This document shows positions 22,994-28,869 of a stretch of 28,869 bases of DNA, piece after piece. The notes below the pieces were generated by a model. The model had not been told where the DNA came from, did no database searches, and worked only from the letters and a program-made list of their open reading frames with translations. The position numbers and the translations under genes were made by a program. Source of the DNA: JAXHUH01 sp034211175 (GTDB lineage: Bacteria; Actinomycetota; Acidimicrobiia; Acidimicrobiales; CAIXPF01); the NCBI GenBank assembly GCA_034211175.1, contig JAXHUH010000102.1, positions 1 through 28,869 on the forward strand, read 5' to 3'. Position 1 is the stretch's first letter. Each line of letters opens with the position of its first letter.

Positions 22994-23234
22994 CGGGCTC
23001 CCCGGGCGGCACTCATCGCCGGCACTCGTCGGCATCCTGAATCGGGGTCAGTCGGACAGCCGCAGGCCTCGCGGCCCGCGTCACGGTGGTCGATGGACCT
23101 CCACGATTCGACGTCCCTCCGAGGTCAGAGGGCCACGAGTAGCGAGAGTCCGGCGGAGGGTGTTCGTGTCGGCACGTTCCGGGCTGTGTTGGGCGCTCAA
23201 CGTGTAGGCGTGCGCGCTCGCGGTGTTCGTCCGG

Positions 23235-23240
23235 TACGCT
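23235..23240 (+). promoter_or_regulatory. -10 box of the MOD1-like gene
   Basis: TACGCT ends seven bases before ATG 23248, and no SD precedes that ATG, fitting a leaderless start. No -35 box is visible. Confidence 0.4.
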
Positions 23241-23247
23241 GCAGGTG

Positions 23248-23778
23248 ATGGCTGGTCAGACGGTGTCCAGCGAGCTCGATCTCCGGGACGTCTCCCTCGA
23301 CGCAGGGTCGTTCATGCGAAGCCTCGCGCTCACCATGACCCACGCGCTCGAGGAGGTCGTGGGGCTCGAGGAGGCGTCGGGGTTCATCAGCTTCGTCGCC
23401 CAGTCCCTCGGCCAGGACATCCACGACCTCTACTGCGAGCAGCTCGGCGCCGACCGCGTGCCCCGCAGCTGCCTCGGCGACGTGCTCGTCGACCTCAAGC
23501 AGCGGATCGGCGGCGACTTCCACATCGCCGAGGAGAGCGACGACCGCATCGTGCTCGGCAACCGGCACTGCCCGTTCGGCTCCGGGGTGCGCGGCCGCCA
23601 CTCGCTGTGTCTGCTCACATCGAACGTCTTCGGCGTGATCGCGTCCGAGAGCACGGGTTACGCCCGGGTCGAGCTCGAGGAGACGCTGGCGGCCGACGAC
23701 ATGGAGTGCCGGATCGTCGTCCACCTGCGCCGCGACCGCGGCGCGACCAACGGACGGGAGTACTTCGCTGACGTCTGA
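23248..23778 (+). CDS. Methanogen output domain 1 (MOD1)-like sensor protein
   Basis: The 176-residue soluble protein starts at ATG 23248 (a GTG one codon earlier is possible). Its second half carries the pattern I associate with MOD1 domains: NRHCPFGSGVRGRHSLCLLTSNVFGVIASESTGYARVELEET...CRIVVHL. C108 and C121, with C63, C75 and C154, are candidate ligand or cluster residues. The first half is helical (LALTMTHALEEVVGL, then FVAQSLGQDIHDLY). MOD1 domains are usually found attached to PAS/GAF-histidine kinases. Here the domain is separate but directly upstream of a kinase gene, so it is probably its sensor or output partner. Naming rests on recalled motif similarity and needs a profile search. 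Confidence 0.6.
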   Translation: MAGQTVSSELDLRDVSLDAGSFMRSLALTMTHALEEVVGLEEASGFISFVAQSLGQDIHDLYCEQLGADRVPRSCLGDVLVDLKQRIGGDFHIAEESDDRIVLGNRHCPFGSGVRGRHSLCLLTSNVFGVIASESTGYARVELEETLAADDMECRIVVHLRRDRGATNGREYFADV

Positions 23779-23830
23779 GCGGCTGGGGGAGGAGGGGGCG
23801 CCGAACGGTCGCACGGCCGGCGCCGGGTCG

Positions 23831-24589
23831 GTGGACCCGGCCGACGCGGTGCTCGCCCGCATCGCCGAGCTCGAGCACATCGAGGAGCTCTGGCGTGCCC
23901 GGGTGAGGCGCCTCGCCTCCGCGCTGTCGCACGACCTGCGCGCGCCGATCCGCCACGTCCACGGGTTCGGGGCCATCGCCCAGGAGGCACTCGAGCGGGA
24001 CCCGCCCGACGTCGAGTCGGCGCTCCGCTGCGTGACCCGGATGCTCGACGCGGCCCGGCGGGCCGACGAGATGGCAACGGCGCTCACCCGCTGGGCGCGC
24101 CAGCCCGAGCCGCCGCTCGAGCTCGAGGTGGTCGACCTGGCCGACGTCGTCTCCGGCGCGATCGACGCCGCCGCGCCCGACATCGAGGCACGCGAGGCCA
24201 CGATCGAGGTCGGTGACCTGCCCTCGGTGGCCGGCCACGGCGAGCTCCTCGCCCAGGCGCTCGGTCACCTGATCGTCAACGCGGTGCGCTTCGTGCCCCC
24301 GGAGCGGACCCCCCACGTGGAGATCTCCGGGGGTGACGACGGATCGACCTGGTGGATCGCGGTGAGCGACAACGGCGACGGGGTGCCCGAGGACGAGCGG
24401 GCTCACGTCTTCGACCTGTTCCGATGGGGCACGAACGCCGTCGACCGCGGTGGCGCGGGCGCCGGGCTCGCGTTCGTCCGATCGATTGTCGAGCTCCACG
24501 GCGGCACCGTCACCATCGGTGACACGGCCGAGGGCGGTGCCGTGCTGCTCCTCGCGATCCCGGGCCGGGCCACGACGACCGACACGTGA
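23831..24589 (+). CDS. Cytoplasmic histidine kinase
   Basis: From GTG 23831 the product is 252 aa. A short helical lead-in (ADAVLARIAELEHIEELWRA) precedes the HisKA segment SALSHDLRAPIRHVHGF, with phospho-acceptor H34. The HATPase_c domain has the N-box HLIVNAVRF (N150), G1 box SDNGDGV (180-184), F-box FDLFRWGT and G2 box GGAGAGLAFV. No transmembrane helix or PAS/GAF domain is present, so input probably comes from a partner, most likely the MOD1-like protein 52 bp upstream. The start is not certain: a strong GGGGGAGGAGGGGG tract at 23784-23796 is too far from GTG 23831, and the frame is open upstream to the preceding gene. No response regulator gene is nearby. Confidence 0.87.
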   Translation: MDPADAVLARIAELEHIEELWRARVRRLASALSHDLRAPIRHVHGFGAIAQEALERDPPDVESALRCVTRMLDAARRADEMATALTRWARQPEPPLELEVVDLADVVSGAIDAAAPDIEAREATIEVGDLPSVAGHGELLAQALGHLIVNAVRFVPPERTPHVEISGGDDGSTWWIAVSDNGDGVPEDERAHVFDLFRWGTNAVDRGGAGAGLAFVRSIVELHGGTVTIGDTAEGGAVLLLAIPGRATTTDT

Positions 24590-24673
24590 ACGCCGGCGCC
24601 TGACCGTCGCCGCCCGGCGATCACGGGCGTCGCAGCACAGGATCCGACGGCCCGACACCCCGGGGCCCGCGCC

Positions 24674-26065
24674 TCAGGCCCCGGCGGCGACGCGCCAGCG
24701 GTCGGCGATGGCCCGGTGCTGGGCGAGCCGCTCCTCGACATCGGCGCGCACGAGCCGCCCGTCCTCGACGACGGGACGGCCGGCGACCACCGTGTGGCGG
24801 GCCGCCACCGGACCACATCGCAGCCACGCCTCCACGGGGTCGGTCAGCGCACCGGCGAAGGCGATGCCCTCGAGCGGCCACGCCACCACGTCGGCGCACG
24901 CCCCGACGGACAGCTCACCGATCTCCCCGCGCCGTCCGAGGCAGTCGGCGCCACCGAGGGTGCCCATCTCCAGGACCTCGCGGGCCCGCATGTCCGCCGG
25001 TCCCTTCCGGAGACGCCCGAGCAGGAGCGCGGTGCGGGACTCGAGCCACATCGACGCGGCGTCGGTCGAGGCCGAGCCGTCGCAGCCGAGGCCGACGGCG
25101 ACACCGGCGTCGCGCAGCTCCCGGATCGGGGCCAGCCCGGCGCCGATCAGCATGTTCGAGCTCGGGCAGTGCGCGACCCCGACGCCGGCCGACCCGAGGC
25201 GGCCGATCTCCGCGGCGTTCGGGAAGACCATGTGGGCCACCCACACCCGATCGGACAGCCAGCCGCACGCCTCGGCGTGGTCGATGGGCCGACGCCCGAA
25301 GTGCTCGAGGCAGTAGGTGTCCTCGTCTGCGTCCTCGGCCATGTGGGTGTGGAGGCGGACGTCGAGGCGCTCGGCCAGCTCGGCGGTGGCGGTGAGCAGC
25401 TCGGGGGTGACCGAGAACGGTGAGCACGGGGCCAGCGCGATGCGGACCATGGCGTCGGGTGAGCGGTCGTGATGGCGGGCGACCAGGCGCTCGCAGTCGG
25501 CCAGGATCTCGTCGTCGTCCTGGACGACCGAGTCGGGCGGGAGGCCGCCGTCCTTCTCCGACAGGCTCATCGAGCCCCGCGTCGGGTGGAACCGCAGGCC
25601 GACCTCGGCCGCGCCGGTGATCTCCGCCGTGATCAGGTCGCCGCCGCCCCGGGGGTGGACGTAGAGGTGGTCGGTCGTCGTCGTGCAACCGCCGAGGGCG
25701 AGCTCGGCGCAGCCGACCCACGCCGACGAGTACGCCGCCTCCTCGTCGAGGTGGGCCCACACCGGGTACAGGGTCCGCAGCCAGTGGAACAGGTCGCCGT
25801 CGAGCGCGGGCGCGAACGACCGGGTCAGGTTCTGGTAGATGTGGTGATGGGTGTTCACCAGTCCCGGCGTGACCAGGCAACCGGCCGCCGACAGCCGCCG
25901 GGCGGCCGGGGGCTCGTGGCCCGGGCCGCCGACACCGACGACCCGCCCGTCGCGCATCGCGACCCACCCGCCGGGGATCTCCCGGCGCTCGGCGTCCATC
26001 GTGACGACCAACTCGGCGTCGGCGACGACGAGGTCGGCGGTGGGCGGCGTCTCGGTCCCGGTCAC
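24674..26065 (-). CDS. Amidohydrolase, 8-oxoguanine deaminase/atrazine chlorohydrolase-like
   Basis: GTG 26065 gives 463 aa. The metal-dependent hydrolase TIM barrel is complete: NTHHHIYQNLTRSF (HxH pair), LHTHMAEDADED (next His), AHCPSSNMLIG and GLGCDGSASTDAASMW (catalytic Asp). N- and C-terminal strands form the small beta-sandwich (LVVADAELVVTMDAERREI; GACADVVAWPLEGI; TVVAGRPVVEDGRLV). The HHHIYQNLTR form of the first motif is typical of 8-oxoguanine deaminases and hydroxyatrazine-type hydrolases, which release ammonia from purine or triazine rings. A minus-strand -10-like TACGTT (26074-26079) lies eight bases before the GTG, favouring a leaderless transcript. An upstream ATG at 26116 would read through the terminator hairpin and is rejected. 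Confidence 0.88.
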   Translation of the reverse strand: MTGTETPPTADLVVADAELVVTMDAERREIPGGWVAMRDGRVVGVGGPGHEPPAARRLSAAGCLVTPGLVNTHHHIYQNLTRSFAPALDGDLFHWLRTLYPVWAHLDEEAAYSSAWVGCAELALGGCTTTTDHLYVHPRGGGDLITAEITGAAEVGLRFHPTRGSMSLSEKDGGLPPDSVVQDDDEILADCERLVARHHDRSPDAMVRIALAPCSPFSVTPELLTATAELAERLDVRLHTHMAEDADEDTYCLEHFGRRPIDHAEACGWLSDRVWVAHMVFPNAAEIGRLGSAGVGVAHCPSSNMLIGAGLAPIRELRDAGVAVGLGCDGSASTDAASMWLESRTALLLGRLRKGPADMRAREVLEMGTLGGADCLGRRGEIGELSVGACADVVAWPLEGIAFAGALTDPVEAWLRCGPVAARHTVVAGRPVVEDGRLVRADVEERLAQHRAIADRWRVAAGA

Positions 26066-26079
26066 GGTCGCCGAACGTA

Positions 26080-26110
26080 GAACGGCTCCCGGCGGAACCG
26101 GGAGCCGTTC
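26080..26110 (-). terminator. Hairpin after the membrane-anchored protein gene
   Basis: A 13-bp perfect stem (GAACGGCTCCCGG with CCGGGAGCCGTTC) encloses the loop CGGAA. It lies 30 bp downstream of the stop of the minus-strand gene ending at 26140, and directly borders the -10-like box of the next minus-strand gene. Confidence 0.75.
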
Positions 26111-26139
26111 ACACACACGTCACAGCCGGGTCAGGGCGA

Positions 26140-27522
26140 TCACCACCCGCCGAAGAACGTGATCGAGTCCTCACGCAGGAACTGCGTGGCGTACACGACG
26201 ACATCGTCGGCCTCCTCGATCGGGACGACGAAGAGCGCGTCGAACGTCGTCGTTCCACCGGGATGGAGCTCGACGTCGCGGGTGTCGAGCTGCGGCGACA
26301 GCCAGAACTCCTTGTGGCCGAGGTTGTCGTCTCCCAGCCAGCTGAAGTGGAGGTCGTAGCCGGCGTCACCCGTCTCGGTTCCCACGTAGGTCACGGTGAC
26401 GGTTGCGGCCGCCCACGTCTTGCCTGCCGCGGGCGTCAGGTCGTTGTACGGGAACGCCGCATCCACCTCCGCATCGATGCCGCTGCGCCAGGCGCTCACG
26501 GTCATCTCGTAGTCGCCGACCTCGACGGTTGCGCCGATCGCGACCGGGTTGTTGCGCTCGTACGTGTAGGTCGACCCGGGCACCGGTCCGAGTGCCTCCG
26601 GGAACGGCACCGGCTCCGGCGAGGGCTCGTGCGTCGAGAAGTACACCCGCTTGCCGCCCCATCCACCTTCGGCGGAGATGACGAGGGTGTCCAGGTCGGC
26701 CTCCGTGGCCGAGAAGCAGGCGCGTCCTGTCTGGCGGCTGCCCGAGAACATCGGCTTCCCGATGCCGTCGACGTAGAAGTTGCAGCTGAAGTCGTCCGTC
26801 GCGACGCCTGACGCGCCGACGGCACTGAGGCGGACGGAGGAGGCGTGCACGGTCTCGTCCAGGCCGTGGTAGCCGACGTCGAACGTGACCAGCACGGACC
26901 GCTTCCCGGGTTCGGGGGTGTCGACGAGGCTGTCCTCCGCCTGCAGCGCCTCCGTGGCGTCGAAGTCGACCTCCCGAACGGCGAAGAAGAAGCCGTCGCC
27001 GACGTGGACGGCGTCACCCAGGAGGACCGGATCGTCCATCGTCCTCCCGACAGCCGGCGGTGCCGTGGTCGTCGTGGTCATCGTGGTCGTCGTGGTCGTC
27101 TGCGGGACGGTCGGTTCGGTCACGGGCGTCTCGTCGACGGGTTCCGAGGGTCCGGTCGGGTCGTCGGGCGGCGCCGGCTCGGTGACGGCCGTCGTCGAGG
27201 TGGTGTCGACGGTGTCGGCCGTGGCGACGGCATCGCTGTCGTCGCCCGAGCGGAGCACGACCACGGTGGCGGCCACGACGAGGATGACGACGAGGACGCC
27301 GACGCCGGCGAGCGCTCCGACGACCGCGCCGCGGCGACCGCTGGCGTGCTGCGAGCTGCCGGGCGCTGCAGACGGACGGCTGAACGGTGGTGGCGTGGTC
27401 GGCGCGGCGTGGGCCGGCGGGGGTGCGGACGCAGCCGGTGGTGCCAGCGGCGGTGTCGGCGGGATCTGCGGCGCAGTGGGCCAGCCCTGCGGCGGTTCCT
27501 GAGGTCCGTTCGGCGCGGCCAT
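26140..27522 (-). CDS. Membrane-anchored protein: Pro-rich cytoplasmic part, poly-Thr stalk, extracellular DUF4352-like beta domains
   Basis: ATG 27522 follows AGGAG on the minus strand; 460 aa. Residues 1-62 are Pro/Ala-rich, residues 65-90 are one hydrophobic helix (AVVGALAGVGVLVVILVVAA) after RR, so the orientation is N-in/C-out. Residues about 95-155 are a Thr/Pro/Asp-rich stalk with runs of Thr, a likely glycosylation target. The rest contains two similar beta-rich stretches, each with the pattern VGDGFFFAVREVDFDAT.../VGDYEMTVSAWRSGID..., followed by VLVTFDVGYHG and WAAATVTVTYVG. This is the DUF4352/telokin-like arrangement seen in actinobacterial surface proteins. Two Cys (CNFYVDG and RACFSA) may form a disulfide. 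Function is unknown; cell-envelope ligand binding is a guess. Confidence 0.75.
   Translation of the reverse strand: MAAPNGPQEPPQGWPTAPQIPPTPPLAPPAASAPPPAHAAPTTPPPFSRPSAAPGSSQHASGRRGAVVGALAGVGVLVVILVVAATVVVLRSGDDSDAVATADTVDTTSTTAVTEPAPPDDPTGPSEPVDETPVTEPTVPQTTTTTTMTTTTTAPPAVGRTMDDPVLLGDAVHVGDGFFFAVREVDFDATEALQAEDSLVDTPEPGKRSVLVTFDVGYHGLDETVHASSVRLSAVGASGVATDDFSCNFYVDGIGKPMFSGSRQTGRACFSATEADLDTLVISAEGGWGGKRVYFSTHEPSPEPVPFPEALGPVPGSTYTYERNNPVAIGATVEVGDYEMTVSAWRSGIDAEVDAAFPYNDLTPAAGKTWAAATVTVTYVGTETGDAGYDLHFSWLGDDNLGHKEFWLSPQLDTRDVELHPGGTTTFDALFVVPIEEADDVVVYATQFLREDSITFFGGW
27065..27100 (-). repeat. GGTCGT-type short repeats coding the poly-Thr stalk
   Basis: Imperfect trinucleotide/hexanucleotide repeats of GTGGTCGTC on the plus strand encode a Thr run on the minus strand inside the stalk (TTTTTT-M-TTTTT). 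They are prone to length change by slippage. Confidence 0.7.
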
Positions 27523-27530
27523 GGTGCTCC

Positions 27531-27584
27531 TGTTCTGAGGGCTTCCGCTGTTCTGATCGCTTCCGCTGTTCCGATGGCTTCCGC
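27531..27584 (-). repeat. Three tandem 18-bp repeats upstream of the membrane-anchored protein
   Basis: Units at 27531-27548, 27549-27566 and 27567-27584 start TGTTC and end GCTTCCGC on the plus strand and differ at two to four positions. They lie in the 5' leader right before the SD of the gene starting at 27522. Confidence 0.8.
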
Positions 27585-27713
27585 GATGTGCGCGCCAAGA
27601 GCGATGGGAGGCGCGCTGGGCGTGACCAGAGTGCGGTCGGGTCGTCGTCGCGAACAGGGGGACATCCGACCTACCCCGACGAATCGCACGGACCGTGGGG
27701 GGAACGGCGTCGG

Positions 27714-27719
27714 TACTGT
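27714..27719 (+). promoter_or_regulatory. -10 box of the EamA transporter
   Basis: TACTGT ends eight bases before GTG 27728, consistent with a leaderless start there. No clear -35 box is seen. Confidence 0.4.
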
Positions 27720-27727
27720 CGACAGCC

Positions 27728-28660
27728 GTGCCCGTCTCGACGCCGACCCCGACCGACACGACGCCGAACCCGGCCGGGATCGGGGTCGCGTCGTTCGCGG
27801 TCGTGCTCCTCGGGCTCGGCGCGGTGATCGCCAAGGGCGCCGACCTGCCCGGCCCGATCCTCGCCGTCCACCGGCTCTGGGTCGCCGCGCTCATCTACCT
27901 GGCGATCCTCTACGCGCGCCGGGGTCGGTTCTCGCTCGCCGCGCTGCGGGGGTCGATGTGGGGTGGGCTCACGTTCGGGCTGAACATCTGGATGTTCTTC
28001 GCCGCCGTGCAGCTCACGACCGTGGCCAACGCCACGATGATCATCGCCCTCCAGCCGATCCTCGTGATGCTGATCGGCGCCCGCTTCTTCGGCGAGCCGC
28101 TTCGGTGGGCCGACGGGTTGCTGATGGTGGTCGCGGTCGCCGGTGTCGGCCTCGTCGTGCTCGGCTCGAGCGAGACCGCGGCGTGGAATCCACGGGGTGA
28201 CCTGCTCGCCGGGGGTGCCCTGCTCATGTGGGCGCTGTACTTCGCGGCATCCAAGCAGGCGCGGGTGACGCTGCCCGCGCTCGACTACCAGGCCCACCTC
28301 GTCATCGCCGCGGTCGTCGTCGTGCTCCCCGGCGCGCTCATCGCCGACGAGGCGCTCGTCCCGAGCCTCGACCGCTGGTGGTGGATCCTGGCCATGGTCC
28401 TGGTGCCGGGCACCGGGCACCTGCTGGTGAACTGGGCCCACGCCCACGTCCCGCTCGGGCTCGTGTCGCTGCTGACCCTCGTGTCGCCCGTCGTCGGGGC
28501 CGGGGTCGCCGCCATCGTGTTCGAGGAGGAGAAGATCCTCCCGCTCCAGGTCGCCGGCATGGTGGTGGTCCTCGGCGCACTGGCCGTCATCGTCCGCCGT
28601 GGCCACGAGGACGAACGCCGCCGGCGCCCGCCGGCCGACGAGGTCGCCGACGCCGCGTGA
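27728..28660 (+). CDS. EamA/DMT family transporter (10 TM)
   Basis: From GTG 27728 the protein is 310 aa; GTG 27695 would add 11 residues. Ten hydrophobic helices form two EamA repeats: IGVASFAVVLLGLGAVIAKG to GLMVVAV (first half) and DLLAGGALLMWALYFAASKQ to VAGMVVVLGALAVIVRRG (second half). Typical features are the GLTFGLNIWMFFAAVQLTTVANATMIIALQPILVML block and, in the second half, GLVSLLTLVSPVVGAGVAAIVFEEE, which hold the conserved helix-4/5 and helix-9 signatures. The C-terminal tail is Arg-rich and cytoplasmic. DMT/EamA proteins export small metabolites or drugs; the substrate is unknown. It is divergent from the membrane-anchored protein and followed by a hairpin. Confidence 0.9.
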   Translation: MPVSTPTPTDTTPNPAGIGVASFAVVLLGLGAVIAKGADLPGPILAVHRLWVAALIYLAILYARRGRFSLAALRGSMWGGLTFGLNIWMFFAAVQLTTVANATMIIALQPILVMLIGARFFGEPLRWADGLLMVVAVAGVGLVVLGSSETAAWNPRGDLLAGGALLMWALYFAASKQARVTLPALDYQAHLVIAAVVVVLPGALIADEALVPSLDRWWWILAMVLVPGTGHLLVNWAHAHVPLGLVSLLTLVSPVVGAGVAAIVFEEEKILPLQVAGMVVVLGALAVIVRRGHEDERRRRPPADEVADAA

Positions 28661-28665
28661 GCGGG

Positions 28666-28690
28666 CACGGGCCCGGAGGGCGGGCCCGTG
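28666..28690. terminator. Hairpin between the EamA gene and the right-edge gene
   Basis: A 10-bp perfect stem (CACGGGCCCG with CGGGCCCGTG) encloses GAGGG, 5 bp after the EamA stop and 6 bp from the stop of the convergent gene. It could terminate both transcripts. Confidence 0.7.
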
Positions 28691-28696
28691 TCCGGC

Positions 28697-28869
28697 TCAG
28701 GGGCGACCGCGGCCGTTGCCCCCCGGCCTCGACGAGGCGCCGCGACCCTCGTTCGTCGACGCGTCCCGTTCGCCGTTGGACCCGCCCGACGTCGCCGCCG
28801 TCCTGGTCGTCGTGGTCGTGGTCGTGGTCGTGGTCGGTGACCCATCGTCCACGACGCCGGTCGGGCTCT
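28697..28869 (-). CDS. C-terminus of a Thr-rich secreted or surface protein, cut by window edge
   Basis: The minus strand is open from the window edge to TGA at 28697-28699, giving about 57 residues. It reads SPTGVVDDGSP, then a run of ten Thr, then a Gly/Ser/Asn/Arg-rich tail ending GGNGRGRP. The Thr run is encoded by GGTCGT units at 28805-28836 on the plus strand. The composition is that of a disordered C-terminal tail of an envelope protein, but no domain is in view, so nothing more can be said about function. Confidence 0.6.
   Translation of the reverse strand, partial: SPTGVVDDGSPTTTTTTTTTTRTAATSGGSNGERDASTNEGRGASSRPGGNGRGRP
28805..28836 (-). repeat. Hexanucleotide GGTCGT repeats coding poly-Thr
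   Basis: About five GGTCGT units (one interrupted by CGT) lie in tandem and encode Thr-Thr pairs on the minus strand in the partial gene at the right edge. Confidence 0.75.

Noticed and set aside
26845..28200. Plus-strand frame running opposite the membrane-anchored protein and into the EamA gene
   Set aside because: Crosses two real genes and consists of Arg/Gly/Val repeats derived from the antisense strand.

Overview
The window is gene-dense, very GC-rich bacterial DNA. Third codon positions are strongly GC-biased, GTG starts are common, and hairpins without U-tracts follow several genes. Several genes lack a Shine-Dalgarno (SD) sequence but have a TANNNT-like box 5-8 nt before the start codon, which suggests leaderless transcripts. 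This and the gene content (PIG-L deacetylase, F420/FMN split-barrel protein, VapBC, DHA2 exporter, group 3d hydrogenase, cytochrome P450) point to an actinobacterium, perhaps an Acidimicrobiia-like lineage. That placement is inference; there is no rRNA or other marker here.

Layout. 1-4307: a minus-strand DNA/RNA non-specific endonuclease cut by the left edge, a split-barrel flavin/F420 protein, a PIG-L deacetylase, an enolase-superfamily enzyme, and a homocysteine S-methyltransferase broken by one missing base. 4446-9497: an orphan molybdopterin oxidoreductase behind a palindrome, a GNAT acetyltransferase divergent from a WYL-type regulator, a small PLDc_N/SHOCT membrane protein, and a BadH-like short-chain dehydrogenase. 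9654-16384: a minimal GGDEF diguanylate cyclase, then the tightly packed operon hoxE-hoxF-hoxU-hoxY-hoxH-hoxW. This encodes a bidirectional NAD-linked [NiFe] hydrogenase and its maturation protease. The operon carries 17-bp tandem repeats between hoxY and hoxH.

16339-22330: a TetR repressor divergent from a DHA2-family exporter with a clear inverted-repeat operator between them; a VapBC pair whose VapC lacks the first catalytic Asp; a cytochrome P450 divergent from an ArsR regulator; and an SRPBCC-DinB fusion translationally coupled to the ArsR. 22463-24589: tRNA-Arg(CCT), a tiny glycine-rich membrane protein, and a soluble pair made of a methanogen-output-domain-like protein and a cytoplasmic histidine kinase. 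24674-28869: an 8-oxoguanine-deaminase-like amidohydrolase, a membrane-anchored protein with a Pro-rich cytoplasmic part and poly-Thr stalk, an EamA transporter, and the C-terminus of another poly-Thr protein at the right edge.

How they work together. HoxE/F/U form the diaphorase that exchanges electrons with NAD(H), HoxY/H form the hydrogenase, and HoxW trims the HoxH tail; the hyp maturation genes are not in this window. Three regulators (TetR, ArsR, VapB) have palindromes overlapping predicted promoters and so look autoregulated. The least familiar items are the MOD1-like protein/kinase pair, the ArsR plus SRPBCC-DinB fusion, the Gly-substituted VapC and the repeat-bearing hoxY-hoxH junction. 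No intergenic stretch exceeds 300 bases; the longest are 22536-22813 and 22994-23247, where I see no further gene.
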